A stretch of DNA of 64,000 nucleotides from Aquibacillus kalidii. GTDB lineage: Bacteria > Bacillota > Bacilli > Bacillales > Amphibacillaceae. Under the pieces are notes generated by a model that saw only the letters and a list, made by a program, of their open reading frames with translations, was not told the origin of the DNA and did no database searches. The stretch covers positions 1 to 64,000 of the forward strand of contig NZ_JACLZI010000056.1 of the NCBI RefSeq assembly GCF_014280935.1, in the 5' to 3' direction. Position numbers and translations under genes: made by a program. The number at the start of each line of letters is the position of its first letter. Position 1 is the first letter of the stretch. Of the stretch, positions 19,704 through 27,958 are shown one piece after another.

Positions 19704-20252
19704 CTAATTATTAAACGTTAACCCTAGCTGTGATACAGGCCAATACCTAATATCTACTTTTCCCACTACTTTCTCTTCATCAACAAAACCAAAGTATCGG
19801 CTATCTAAGCTTTTCTTTCGATTATCCCCAAGAACAAATAATTTTCCATCTGGGACAGTTAAACTATCTGTAACGTCCTCTAAAGAAAAATCTTCCGTTA
19901 GTAGACTACCATCATTTGTTCTGTACGGATCTAAATAATGTTCCTCTACTTTTCTTTCATTAACATATAACGTATCATTTTTATATTCAATGTGATCTCC
20001 TGGCTTTCCGATGACCCGTTTCACGTAATCTTCTTCCTTATTTGCATGAAACACAATGACATCAAATCGATCAATATCAGTTAGATCATAGATCATTTTG
20101 TTAACCATTAATAAATTCCCATCATACAAAGTTGGTTCCATTGATTTTCCATCCACAATGTAACTAGCAAATAAGTAGGAGCGAAATATCATGGCTAACA
20201 ATATAGCTATCAATACCGTTCTTAATATGGGCCAAACTTTCATACTCTTCAT
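19704..20252 (-). CDS. sipV: type I signal peptidase (SipV-like)
   Basis: Cleaves signal peptides of secreted proteins at the outer face of the membrane. The 182-residue protein has one N-terminal anchor (about residues 8-28). The catalytic Ser37 is in GKSMEPTL and the general-base Lys78 in DYVKRVIG. GDNRKKSLDSRYFG is the family box E near the C terminus. The ATG at 20252, eight bases after GGGGG, fits better than an ATG two codons upstream. Adjacency to yhjE matches the B. subtilis yhjE-sipV order, which is the reason for the SipV name. Confidence 0.88.
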   Translation of the reverse strand: MKSMKVWPILRTVLIAILLAMIFRSYLFASYIVDGKSMEPTLYDGNLLMVNKMIYDLTDIDRFDVIVFHANKEEDYVKRVIGKPGDHIEYKNDTLYVNERKVEEHYLDPYRTNDGSLLTEDFSLEDVTDSLTVPDGKLFVLGDNRKKSLDSRYFGFVDEEKVVGKVDIRYWPVSQLGLTFNN

Positions 20253-20305
20253 ATTCATTTCCCCCAAAAGGATCGTTATAACTATTTTACCCCTGTGGAA
20301 ATATT

Positions 20306-20989
20306 TTAATCCTTATTGGCTTTTAATATATCTTGTCTTTCTGCTTTTTTTTGTAAACGTTTCTCCATGTATTTACCAACTAACCAAAATAGGGCAATTC
20401 CAATAGCTACAACAATGGTTTTCATTGGATTTTTAGCAAAAGACATAATACTATCTCCTACGTAAGAAATCGTAAATATCATGACTGTTTTACCGAGCAA
20501 GACTGCCAAGGCAAACTGTTGAAAACTAACCTTAGATAAGGCTGCAACAATATTAATGATGGCAGACGGTGAAAATGGAAAACACATTAATAAAAATAAT
20601 GGCCCAAAACCATGGCGCTCTAACCAGTTCGTAACCCTCATTACTTGTCGATTCTTTCTTAACCACTTAAAAAAACGTTTGTCACCCAATTTTCTTACGA
20701 TCACAAAAACAGATAAGGCACCCGCACTGGCACCAATCCATGAAAATAAGAAGCCTTCTAGCAATCCATATGCAGCTGCATTTGTCATCACAAATACTAC
20801 TAAAGGTAAAAATGGTAAAAAAGCTTCTAAGAACGGCAAAACCACTCCAGGAATTGGTCCAAGGCTCTCATAGCCCTGTAATAAATGAACGATTAAATCA
20901 TCGAAACGATTACTTTCAATTAACTGTTTAATTTTTTCAATATCGATGTTTTCTAATGTTAAGTTTTCTATGCTACTAAATAAATACAC
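20306..20989 (-). CDS. yhjE: TVP38/TMEM64 (DedA-like) membrane protein YhjE
   Basis: A 227-residue polytopic protein of the SNARE-associated/VTT family. The core shows the GxxxG-rich FSWIGASAGALSVFVIVRKLG, LMCFPFSPSAIINIVAA and ALAVLLGKTVMIFTISYVGDS motifs. Related proteins act in lipid or membrane homeostasis, and B. subtilis YhjE has no firm role. The first in-frame start is GTG at 20989, with a weak GGGG ribosome site, so the start is uncertain. It is 53 bases upstream of sipV on the same strand. Confidence 0.8.
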   Translation of the reverse strand: MYLFSSIENLTLENIDIEKIKQLIESNRFDDLIVHLLQGYESLGPIPGVVLPFLEAFLPFLPLVVFVMTNAAAYGLLEGFLFSWIGASAGALSVFVIVRKLGDKRFFKWLRKNRQVMRVTNWLERHGFGPLFLLMCFPFSPSAIINIVAALSKVSFQQFALAVLLGKTVMIFTISYVGDSIMSFAKNPMKTIVVAIGIALFWLVGKYMEKRLQKKAERQDILKANKD

Positions 20990-21110
20990 GACGTCAAGAC
21001 CCCTTAATTGTTAATCACCTTTTACTGGTATTAGTTTCCCTCATTTCATTTTAATGTAAACAATGGAAATTTCCTATTGTTACGTTTTTTTAATTTAGTT
21101 ATTTTTTTCT

Positions 21111-21152
21111 TTGTATTTCATATACTAACATTATATAATAGAACATACGTTC
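21111..21152 (+). promoter_or_regulatory. yhjD promoter with LexA-type SOS operator
   Basis: TTGTAT at 21111-21116 and TATAAT at 21134-21139 are separated by 17 bases. GAACATACGTTC at 21141-21152 follows immediately, a complete match to the Bacillus LexA/DinR core GAAC-N4-GTTC including the purine and pyrimidine preferences. It covers the expected transcription start. Repression by LexA is inferred. Confidence 0.7.
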
Positions 21153-21168
21153 GTTAAGGAGGGAAAAC

Positions 21169-21555
21169 ATGCGCTATCTCAGCGAAAAAGAATTAAATAT
21201 AGCTTCCCGTTTCCTATTCCTTTCTATGGCTATTCTTGTCATAAAACAAGATCTTCAAAACATCGAGAAAGGAACAATCCTTAAAATTAAGGAGCCATAC
21301 ATCGAACTACTTAATAAAATGGAAGCCGACGCAACGAATGAAAGAAAAAGGTTGCGCAAACAAATGAGGAATTTGCAATTGCAAGTGACACAGCTAAACA
21401 AAAACGATGCTTTCTCCTCTTACCTATTTATTTGTAAGGGTCGGGAAGAAAAACGTAACTATTTTAACCCTGCAATCCGAAAAAAAGTAGAATTGATATT
21501 GGATGAATTGATGCATAAAGCATACGCCCTAAATAATAAAGTGGTATCTAACTAG
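21169..21555 (+). CDS. yhjD: YhjD family protein, predicted SOS-controlled
   Basis: A 128-residue soluble, charged protein with a helical central region (NKMEADATNERKRLRKQMRNL), plausibly coiled coil. It matches B. subtilis YhjD in length and in its position next to yhjE. The function is unknown. It starts behind TTAAGGAGGG at an ATG. The promoter overlaps a near-perfect LexA box at 21141-21152, so DNA-damage induction is expected. It is convergent with the gene at 21593 and shares its terminator. Confidence 0.75.
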   Translation: MRYLSEKELNIASRFLFLSMAILVIKQDLQNIEKGTILKIKEPYIELLNKMEADATNERKRLRKQMRNLQLQVTQLNKNDAFSSYLFICKGREEKRNYFNPAIRKKVELILDELMHKAYALNNKVVSN

Positions 21556-21558
21556 AAA

Positions 21559-21584
21559 AAAAAGACAGTGTCATCTGTCTTTTT
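21559..21584. terminator. bidirectional terminator between yhjD and the 21593 gene
   Basis: A 10-bp stem (AAAAAGACAG and complement) with loop TGTCAT. The As and Ts on either side suit both directions. Confidence 0.8.
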
Positions 21585-21592
21585 CACCTTGC

Positions 21593-22063
21593 TTACTTAG
21601 GCTTAATAGTTGTAACTAAGTCCTCTTGATCCGTAAGATAATACTCGTTTTCAGGTCGTGAAGCTAATAAACGTAACTTTGAAAGTTTATGAAAACTTAT
21701 CTTTTTATACGGATCTCCATTAATAATAGGTAATTCATTGGTTTGCCGAATGTAATCATCTACCGCTTTTTGAACGTTGTCTAATTCAATAGCTAATGCA
21801 TAATCTTGTTCATGGAATAAATCATATGTTTCACGAGACATGTAGAAGATTGACTCAGGGATACCTTTCAGTATTGGAGCAAGTAATTGGTAATCAATCG
21901 TTAAATCATCATTGATTAACACGCTGAGAGGTACTTCTCGGGGTAACTGCGAGCTATATTCTTGTATAGCAGTCTTTAGTTCATCAAAGGATATATCTTT
22001 CGTTGGGTACTGTTGTTGATTTTCCGCTTGCTGAGATTCTTTCCTGTTAAACTTTTTCCACAT
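21593..22063 (-). CDS. conserved hypothetical protein, DUF3939-like
   Basis: A 156-residue soluble protein starting MWKKFNRKESQQ. The ATG at 22063, five bases after AAAGGGG, is preferred to an upstream in-frame start. The body reads DELKTAIQEYSSQLPREVPLSVLINDDLTIDY and later YIRQTNELPIINGDPYKKISFHKL. These stretches resemble a small Bacillales family that I recall as DUF3939, a tentative match. No catalytic motif was seen. It lies between yhjD and comK and is divergent from comK. Confidence 0.6.
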   Translation of the reverse strand: MWKKFNRKESQQAENQQQYPTKDISFDELKTAIQEYSSQLPREVPLSVLINDDLTIDYQLLAPILKGIPESIFYMSRETYDLFHEQDYALAIELDNVQKAVDDYIRQTNELPIINGDPYKKISFHKLSKLRLLASRPENEYYLTDQEDLVTTIKPK

Positions 22064-22291
22064 AATATCCCCTTTCCCTTGTTTACAGTTGATTAAATTT
22101 GAGAAAACAACACAGAAACTAGCCAATGAATACGCTTGCTTACCTTAAGTATAACAAATTTCATCCAAATAGGTCACAAATATGGCAAATTTACGTACAA
22201 ACTAGCCATTTACTATAAGCCGTTATTTTAATTTTGCTACATTATAATTATTAAATGCTCAAAAAAGAGCATAATGAAAGGAAGATTTGTA

Positions 22292-22813
22292 ATGAACGAA
22301 TCGTTAAAATTAAATTATGAGGTAAACCCCTCCACTTTAGCTATTATCGCTAAAGAACTTGATGGTCGTCATGTAGCTTGGATTATGGAAGATGGAGAAG
22401 ATGCTGATTATTATGTAAGACAATCTCCTAGAAAAATTATGGATGTAACCTGTCGTTTTTTTGGAAGTAGCCTTAAAGGCAGACAAGATGGCACTAAAGA
22501 TGTATGTGGTATAAGCCATAAAGCACCTATATCAATCGACTCATCAAGCGGGATGTACTTCTTTCCCACAACATCACCAAACAACGTGAATTGCTCCTGG
22601 ATTGCGCATTCACATCTAGACCGAATAAACAAACTGCCAGAACATTTTACCGAACTAGTATTTAAAAATGGAAGAACTGTCATTTTAAAAGTTTCGTATG
22701 GATCAATGATTAATCAAATTCAACGTACTGCGCAATTCCGCTATTTATTAGACAAACGGATAAAAGATTTATTAAGAAACAGATCCGATTTTGTTGCTGA
22801 ACCATTTATGTAG
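22292..22813 (+). CDS. comK: competence transcription factor ComK
   Basis: The master activator of genetic competence (173 residues), a DNA-binding protein that bends AT-rich K-boxes. Clear family stretches are NPSTLAIIAK near the start, RKIMDVTCRFFGSSLKGRQDGT, and MYFFPTTSPNNVNCSWIAH. The C-terminal part (HFTELVFKNGRTVILKVSYGS) is also typical. The ATG at 22292 follows AAAGGAAG. A TATAAT lies at 22243-22248 with no good -35, as expected for an activator-dependent promoter. Clear AAAA-N5-TTTT K-boxes were not found upstream. Length is slightly below the B. subtilis protein (192). Confidence 0.93.
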   Translation: MNESLKLNYEVNPSTLAIIAKELDGRHVAWIMEDGEDADYYVRQSPRKIMDVTCRFFGSSLKGRQDGTKDVCGISHKAPISIDSSSGMYFFPTTSPNNVNCSWIAHSHLDRINKLPEHFTELVFKNGRTVILKVSYGSMINQIQRTAQFRYLLDKRIKDLLRNRSDFVAEPFM

Positions 22814-22879
22814 CAACCATACAGCAGGAATAGCAGTCAACATTGATGTTCATTATAGATTAGAAAACACCAAATACTT

Positions 22880-22909
22880 TTGACAAATGCTCTAATTCAT
22901 GTTTAAAAA
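22880..22909 (+). promoter_or_regulatory. possible sigma-A promoter for the 22973 gene
   Basis: TTGACA at 22880-22885 is a perfect -35. The -10 candidate TAAAAA at 22904-22909 (18-base spacing) matches four of six positions. Confidence 0.35.
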
Positions 22910-22972
22910 TGGCAAAAAAAACTCAAAATAATAGCAAATTCATTTGCCAAGGTAACAGGAAGGGAGCTAATA

Positions 22973-23356
22973 ATGGACACTTTAATCAACCTTGTTACAG
23001 ATAATTCCATAATAGGAATTATTGTCGTGATTATAGCTATTTCTCTAATAGTGGGGGTAATTAAATCTTTATTTAAAATGGCAATAACCGTTGCAGTAAT
23101 TGGACTTGTTCTAGTTGTTTTCTTTAATTTCAACCCGAAAGAAATTATCAACAGTGGCAAGGATATAGCACATACAGGTTCACAGATTTTTGATGGCAGC
23201 CAATACTTAATGAACCTTTCCGAGACGGATTTTATTAAGGAAGAAAATGGAGAAACAATCGTAGAAATAGCGCCGTTAGGAATCAAGTACAATATAGAGA
23301 AATTATTAACCCAAATAGGTTCAGAAACAAAAGAAACAAATCCTCTTAAAGAATAA
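22973..23356 (+). CDS. hypothetical membrane protein downstream of comK
   Basis: A 127-residue protein. Two hydrophobic segments (about residues 12-30 and 33-52) form a hairpin, and a soluble C-terminal tail of about 75 residues follows with no recognised domain. It starts behind AGGAAGGGAG. It is 159 bases after comK with its own possible promoter, so membership in the comK unit is doubtful. The two helices resemble CvpA or channel-like hairpins only superficially. No function is assigned. Confidence 0.6.
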   Translation: MDTLINLVTDNSIIGIIVVIIAISLIVGVIKSLFKMAITVAVIGLVLVVFFNFNPKEIINSGKDIAHTGSQIFDGSQYLMNLSETDFIKEENGETIVEIAPLGIKYNIEKLLTQIGSETKETNPLKE

Positions 23357-23416
23357 GTAAACTAATGAACAGAAGCGAAGATCATCGGTCAGCGACACAA
23401 TTTCTTTTAAAATGAC

Positions 23417-23448
23417 AAAAGCCAGGACTAAAAAAAGTACTGGCTTTT
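23417..23448 (-). terminator. terminator of the coiled-coil/M48 operon
   Basis: A 9-bp stem (AAAAGCCAG and complement), extended by an imperfect GACT/AGT pairing, lies two bases after the stop at 23451. A T run follows on the minus strand. Confidence 0.7.
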
Positions 23449-23450
23449 CA

Positions 23451-24386
23451 TTAGCCTAACGTAACAAGATTTTCCCATTCCACTTTCAATCGTTGAACCG
23501 TCTTTTTAGTATTATCTAATAGTAGTTCTAATTTGTTTAGTGTGCTATCTGTTTCTCGATACATTTTGTCAACTTCTTGATAAGAATTATTAATTTTATC
23601 TTGTACAAGCCAATCCGAAATTAAACCATCAAAAAAATAATCCATGAAAGTTAAACCTCCAGAAACAGACAAGTTTGCTTCAAATTTATGACCAATGTCA
23701 TCCAACTCATAGGAAAACTTTCTTAGCAATCGTTGCGCCCTGTGAACCTGTTCTTTAGCCGAATCAATATGCCCGTGTTTAATAGAAGTAGAGATAACAC
23801 CTCCACCAAACATATCGAATGTTCCCCAGTTCTTCGCTTTATTTAAGGATTCTGAGGCATCTGCCAAGGCACTTCTAGCATGTTTCCCTGCCTCTAAGGC
23901 TTCTTTTATTTCTTTAACATCTGAGTTTAACCCTCCTATTTTATCAATGAGGTTCAATGCTTGATGTCCTTCTTGTTGACCGGAATGGATTAAATAATCC
24001 TGCTTATCTAACAATAATTGCTGATACGTCGCTTCTGGATCACCAAGGCTTTTTATTTTCCCTTCAAGCTGCTTTATGTCTAGTTCAAGATCTGCTATGG
24101 ATTCCTGAGCTTCTTTCCACTTTAGCTGCGCTGCCAATACTTCTTGCTTCTCTTGATCGAGACGCTCATCTTTCTTTCCCGCTAATGCAAGAAATAAGCC
24201 TGCGATACTAAAGCCTTCAAGCTTTTCAACATCAATTTTTTCTTCATCTAGCTTCCGTTTATATGTACGTTCTTTGCGTCTAACTCCATTAAGCTCTTTC
24301 GTTAATGCTTCCTGCTCTTTCGTCAACTTGGCTAACTCACGCATCTTTTCTTTTTCAGCTACTAATTGTCCATGGAATTGATCCAT
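23451..24386 (-). CDS. coiled-coil protein encoded with an M48 protease
   Basis: A 311-residue protein of unrecognised family. Residues about 10-60 and 80-175 are strongly coiled coil (KEQEALTKELNGVRRKERTY, then ESIADLELDIKQLEGKIKSL). Between them is a short hydrophobic patch GFSIAGLFLALAGKK. The middle has a glycine-rich DMFGGGVISTSIKHGHIDSA segment, and the C-terminal 60 residues are again helical. The ATG at 24386 follows AGGAGAGGTG; an upstream GTG overlaps that site. The gene starts 21 bases after the M48 protease stop and must be co-transcribed. It may be a substrate, adaptor or membrane-remodelling partner, a guess from context only. Confidence 0.7.
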   Translation of the reverse strand: MDQFHGQLVAEKEKMRELAKLTKEQEALTKELNGVRRKERTYKRKLDEEKIDVEKLEGFSIAGLFLALAGKKDERLDQEKQEVLAAQLKWKEAQESIADLELDIKQLEGKIKSLGDPEATYQQLLLDKQDYLIHSGQQEGHQALNLIDKIGGLNSDVKEIKEALEAGKHARSALADASESLNKAKNWGTFDMFGGGVISTSIKHGHIDSAKEQVHRAQRLLRKFSYELDDIGHKFEANLSVSGGLTFMDYFFDGLISDWLVQDKINNSYQEVDKMYRETDSTLNKLELLLDNTKKTVQRLKVEWENLVTLG

Positions 24387-24407
24387 ATAAATCACCTCTC
24401 CTTCTAT

Positions 24408-25613
24408 TTACGAATCAAACTGTTCCAATGTTTCACGTTTCTTCATTTCGTTTTGAATTAATTCTATTCTTTCCGATATCGATGGGTGACTGTACCTCAT
24501 CCACTTCACCCAAATTAACGGGTCAATATCACTTTTGGATTGAATTGCTAGGCGTTTATAACTTTCCATTGCAGGTGTTAAGTTCTCGGTATGCTCAATA
24601 GCATATTTATCGGCAGACAATTCCATCTGACGCGACACATACAACGAGATTGGTTGAGACATTGTTAACAAAATAGACAAAATTAATAATAGCTTAGGTA
24701 TATTCTCTAGCTTAGCCCCCTGACTATCTTTCGTTTGTTGTTTTCCCAATATCCACCGATATAGTTGTGCAGCAAGATAAAATAACACAACACTCAACAA
24801 CAGATAGCCGCCAACCCCCATATAAACATGATTCATCACATAATGGCCTATTTCATGAGCTAAGATAAATAAAATCTCATCTTGTTCCATTCCCTCTAGC
24901 GTTGTATCCCATAATACAATCCGAGCGTTCCCCATAATCCCTGTGACATAAGCATTGAAGGTGGTTACCTTTTCACTCATATTGACTTGCAATAACGTTA
25001 CATTCTCTAAGCCCATGCGAGACGTTAATTCCTCTATTGACGTACGTAACGTACCTTCCTCCAACGTGGAAAAGTCTTCATATAAAGGATCGATCCATAC
25101 AGGTTGGATGTACACGATAAATGCCACGATAGGAAGGATCAATAACCAAAGAACGAGCCACCACATTTTTTTATACTTTTTTAATAATATTCTGGTCATC
25201 CAGATTCCAAGTGACAATGCTATCCAATAAAGAAATAAGTCTAATCCCATTTCACCAAACCAGTCTAGCAATGGTTGACGACTTGTACCTTCCCTATGGC
25301 TAATAACAAACCATAATAAGTTAAAGGGTAGTCTTAACAATCCATAACCTATAATGATTAATAAAGAAAAAATCATCGTTTTACCTAATTCAAATTTGAC
25401 AAGACGGTTTATCCAACCGATCCAGTTGGATACACGATTTTTATCAATCAAGTAATATAGCAAAAGCCATTCTAAGGGTAGCTTAGAAAAGAAAACAGCA
25501 TGGGCAAGTGCACCATAGTTAGAATCACTAAATGATTCTAATGGGTAAAAATAGTAAAAATATCCCCAGACAATAATTAAATAAAGACAATAAATACCTA
25601 TGTACTTTTTCAT
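24408..25613 (-). CDS. M48 family membrane metalloprotease
   Basis: A 401-residue polytopic zinc protease of the Ste24/HtpX superfamily. The zinc motif LAHEIGH places His253, Glu254 and His257, with a likely third ligand Glu in QMELSADKYAIEH near residue 335. About four hydrophobic segments precede the catalytic domain and two lie between the HEIGH helix and the third ligand. The length and N-terminal membrane region are closer to CAAX protease Ste24 than to bacterial HtpX. The role is probably membrane-protein quality control. It is first in a two-gene operon with the coiled-coil protein. Confidence 0.85.
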   Translation of the reverse strand: MKKYIGIYCLYLIIVWGYFYYFYPLESFSDSNYGALAHAVFFSKLPLEWLLLYYLIDKNRVSNWIGWINRLVKFELGKTMIFSLLIIIGYGLLRLPFNLLWFVISHREGTSRQPLLDWFGEMGLDLFLYWIALSLGIWMTRILLKKYKKMWWLVLWLLILPIVAFIVYIQPVWIDPLYEDFSTLEEGTLRTSIEELTSRMGLENVTLLQVNMSEKVTTFNAYVTGIMGNARIVLWDTTLEGMEQDEILFILAHEIGHYVMNHVYMGVGGYLLLSVVLFYLAAQLYRWILGKQQTKDSQGAKLENIPKLLLILSILLTMSQPISLYVSRQMELSADKYAIEHTENLTPAMESYKRLAIQSKSDIDPLIWVKWMRYSHPSISERIELIQNEMKKRETLEQFDS

Positions 25614-25722
25614 CTAACCCCTCTTTCCTATAGACAGTGTTAGTTTGACCACTAACGTTTGAGACTAATCAGTGATTAAGGTTATTGTATTCAAAATATT
25701 CTACCTTATATGTATAAAAAAG

Positions 25723-25754
25723 AGTATCCCTCACAAGAGCTTGTAAGGGATACT
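25723..25754 (-). terminator. terminator of lplJ
   Basis: A 15-bp stem with one mismatch (AGTATCCCT-ACAAG arms) has a 2-base loop and is followed on the minus strand by CTTTTTTA. Confidence 0.8.
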
Positions 25755-25760
25755 TATACA

Positions 25761-26756
25761 CTAGTATATCAAATCAATAAAGTCTTCCTTTGTAATTCTA
25801 CCTAAATAGTGTGCCACATTCACTTCACTTAATGCCTCTTCCATTGCTTGTCTCTCATAACGAGTTCCCTCTAAACGCTGCTCCACTTCACTGACATCAC
25901 CCACACCGAAAAAGTCCCCATAAATCTTACAGTTAGTGATGATACCTTTTTCAACATACAATCGTACATCTACTAAACCAGCATCGAACTTATGAGATTG
26001 CTTCACATTGAAGGAAGGTGATTTCCCATAATTCCAATCCCATTGTTGATATCGCTCTCTTGATAATTGATGAATATTTTCCCAATCTTGATCGGTTAAT
26101 TTATATTCGGGAACATCGTTAATATCCTCTACATCGAAAATATAACGAAGAATATGTTTTTTGAATTCTTCCATTGTTATTTTTTCTTCCATAAATTCAG
26201 ATATATTGGTTACACGACTCCGAATTGATTTAATTCCTTTTGACTTAATTTTCTCTGCATTTACTTTCAAAGCAGAGACAACATGTTCTATTTCAGAATC
26301 AAACATTAAAGTTCCGTGGCTAAACATACGACCTTTTGTTGTAAATTGAGCATTCCCAGATATTTTTTTTCCATCAGCAACTAAATCATTTCTTCCTTTT
26401 AATTCTGCTGGAACACCAAGTTGATTAAGTGCTTCCACCACAGGTTGAGTAAACTTAGCAAAGTTGTGGAAGCTATCTCCATCATCCTTTGTTATAAAAC
26501 TAAAATTTAAGTTACCCTCATCATGATAAACAGCTCCACCACCAGATAAACGACGAACAACATGGATACCATTATCATCTACATATTTAGTATTAATTTC
26601 TTCAATGGTATTTTGGTTTTTACCAATAATAATAGACGGCTCATTTATATAGAATAATAAGTATGTATCGTCTGCACCAAAGTTTTGCAGCACATACTCT
26701 TCAATCGCTAAATTAATATGCGGATCTGTAATTCCTTTATTATCAATAAACTTCAT
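25761..26756 (-). CDS. lplJ: lipoate-protein ligase LplJ
   Basis: Attaches free lipoate, through lipoyl-AMP, to the E2 and GcvH proteins of 2-oxoacid dehydrogenases and glycine cleavage. The protein has 331 residues, exactly the B. subtilis LplJ (YhfJ) length. Motifs are PSIIIGKNQNTIEEIN, the RRLSGGGAVYHDEGNLNFSF loop and GRNDLVADGKKISGNAQ with the catalytic Lys, followed by the C-terminal accessory domain. The yhfI-lplJ pair is syntenic with B. subtilis. It starts at an ATG behind GGGAG and has its own terminator. Confidence 0.93.
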   Translation of the reverse strand: MKFIDNKGITDPHINLAIEEYVLQNFGADDTYLLFYINEPSIIIGKNQNTIEEINTKYVDDNGIHVVRRLSGGGAVYHDEGNLNFSFITKDDGDSFHNFAKFTQPVVEALNQLGVPAELKGRNDLVADGKKISGNAQFTTKGRMFSHGTLMFDSEIEHVVSALKVNAEKIKSKGIKSIRSRVTNISEFMEEKITMEEFKKHILRYIFDVEDINDVPEYKLTDQDWENIHQLSRERYQQWDWNYGKSPSFNVKQSHKFDAGLVDVRLYVEKGIITNCKIYGDFFGVGDVSEVEQRLEGTRYERQAMEEALSEVNVAHYLGRITKEDFIDLIY

Positions 26757-26863
26757 TTAAATACGCTCCCTAATAAGATAATCTATGTGAAATTCTTCCT
26801 AAGATGATGCCTACTAGTAGTATAAGGGAAAAGGTTTTTGAAGGCAATTTAGATAGTTTAGTA

Positions 26864-27598
26864 CTACTTTTCCCACGTCAACGCTTCTCTTGCAAGTTCA
26901 ATTTTGCCATTATAATACTTCTCGACCTGTATCTTTAATTCCTTTCTGTCACCAAAATGTGGGAGATGACTTAACCATAGCTCCTTTACATTTGCATTTC
27001 TTGCAATAGTAGCACAATCCTTACTATTCATATGACCACCAGCAACACTTCCATCCTGATTCTCATAAAAACTGCATTCTGTAATCAATAGGTCTGCATC
27101 TTTTGTAAACGGAATAAAATCTTCTATATAGCTAGAATCAGCTGTATATACCATTGTACTCACACCATCTGAAACACGCATGGCATAACAAGGAACTGGA
27201 TGAGCTGTTTTTAGAAAATTAATATGAAAAGGGCCAATCTGTAACTCCTTTGTCGGATCATAAGCAATACCTTTTGTACATTGATGCGTTAACTTTTGAA
27301 AAGACGCTTTATCTTCCTCATGACCATAAATCGGCAAAATTTGCTTAGAGTCCCTTAAGTAACTTTGAACCAGCCAACTGTACTGTAACACCCCTATATC
27401 CGCTATATGATCCTGATGATAATGTGAAATTAGAACAGCATCAATTTCCATTATATCGATGTAATTTTGTAGCCTCGACAACGCTCCGCTTCCACAATCC
27501 AATAGACAGGAAAAGCCGTCTTTCTCAAGTAGATAACATGTTGTAGCACTCTCGGCTTCTGGGTATGCTCCCCAATAGCCAATAACTGTAATCTTCAT
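26864..27598 (-). CDS. yhfI: YhfI, metallo-beta-lactamase fold hydrolase
   Basis: A 244-residue metal-dependent hydrolase of the RNase Z-like branch. The zinc motif ISHYHQDHIAD is near residue 58. Further ligands are the His in KTAHPVPCYAMRV, the Asp in VYTADSSY and the His in LWLSHLPHFGDR. The substrate of YhfI is unknown. Length and adjacency to lplJ and yhfH match B. subtilis. It is divergent from yhfH, starting at an ATG behind AAGGAGT. Confidence 0.85.
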   Translation of the reverse strand: MKITVIGYWGAYPEAESATTCYLLEKDGFSCLLDCGSGALSRLQNYIDIMEIDAVLISHYHQDHIADIGVLQYSWLVQSYLRDSKQILPIYGHEEDKASFQKLTHQCTKGIAYDPTKELQIGPFHINFLKTAHPVPCYAMRVSDGVSTMVYTADSSYIEDFIPFTKDADLLITECSFYENQDGSVAGGHMNSKDCATIARNANVKELWLSHLPHFGDRKELKIQVEKYYNGKIELAREALTWEK

Positions 27599-27699
27599 TT
27601 AAATACTCCTTCACATTAATTTTGTTATAAAACAAAGTGTTGTTTTTATCTATCTGTTATAATACAATAGAGTTAATAAAAACATGGAGGGGATACTGA

Positions 27700-27828
27700 A
27701 TGAAAAGTATCGTTGAATTCTATCGCAATTTGCCTCGAAAAAAATGTTCCAAATGTGGTAAAGATTTTATTGAACAAGCAGAATGCTACAGCAGTCTATG
27801 CGAGAAATGTGATCACCCTGCACTGTAA
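27700..27828 (+). CDS. yhfH: YhfH, 42-residue zinc-ribbon-like protein
   Basis: A short gene of 42 codons, MKSIVEFYRNLPRKKC at the start. Four cysteines form two CxxC knuckles (C16-x-x-C19 and C34-x-x-C37), so a small zinc ribbon is likely. The ATG lies seven bases after GGAGGGG, and a textbook terminator follows 33 bases after the stop. Position opposite yhfI is the same as in B. subtilis, where YhfH is of unknown function. Base composition and ribosome site leave little doubt that it is translated. Confidence 0.85.
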   Translation: MKSIVEFYRNLPRKKCSKCGKDFIEQAECYSSLCEKCDHPAL

Positions 27829-27861
27829 ATATTTCTAATAAAAGTATAATCAATTTTCCCT

Positions 27862-27889
27862 AAGCAGCTTTTGAGAAGCTGCTTTTTTT
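27862..27889 (+). terminator. terminator of yhfH
   Basis: A 9-bp perfect stem AAGCAGCTT with its complement and loop TTGAG is followed by a seven-T run. Confidence 0.9.
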
Positions 27890-27919
27890 AAAACTTCAAA
27901 ACCTTCCTAAACCATCTTC

Positions 27920-27947
27920 AAAAAAAGAAGCTCATAAGTAAGCTTCT
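27920..27947 (-). terminator. terminator of the GntR-ABC operon
   Basis: A 7-bp stem (AGAAGCT and complement) with an 8-base loop is followed on the minus strand by a seven-T run, 11 bases after the last gene of the operon. Confidence 0.75.
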
Positions 27948-27958
27948 CCTACATGTAA

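Noticed and set aside
22141-22291. ComK K-boxes for autoregulation
   Set aside because: Only poor matches to AAAA-N5-TTTT were found (for example AAAC-N5-ATTT near 22199), so none is annotated.
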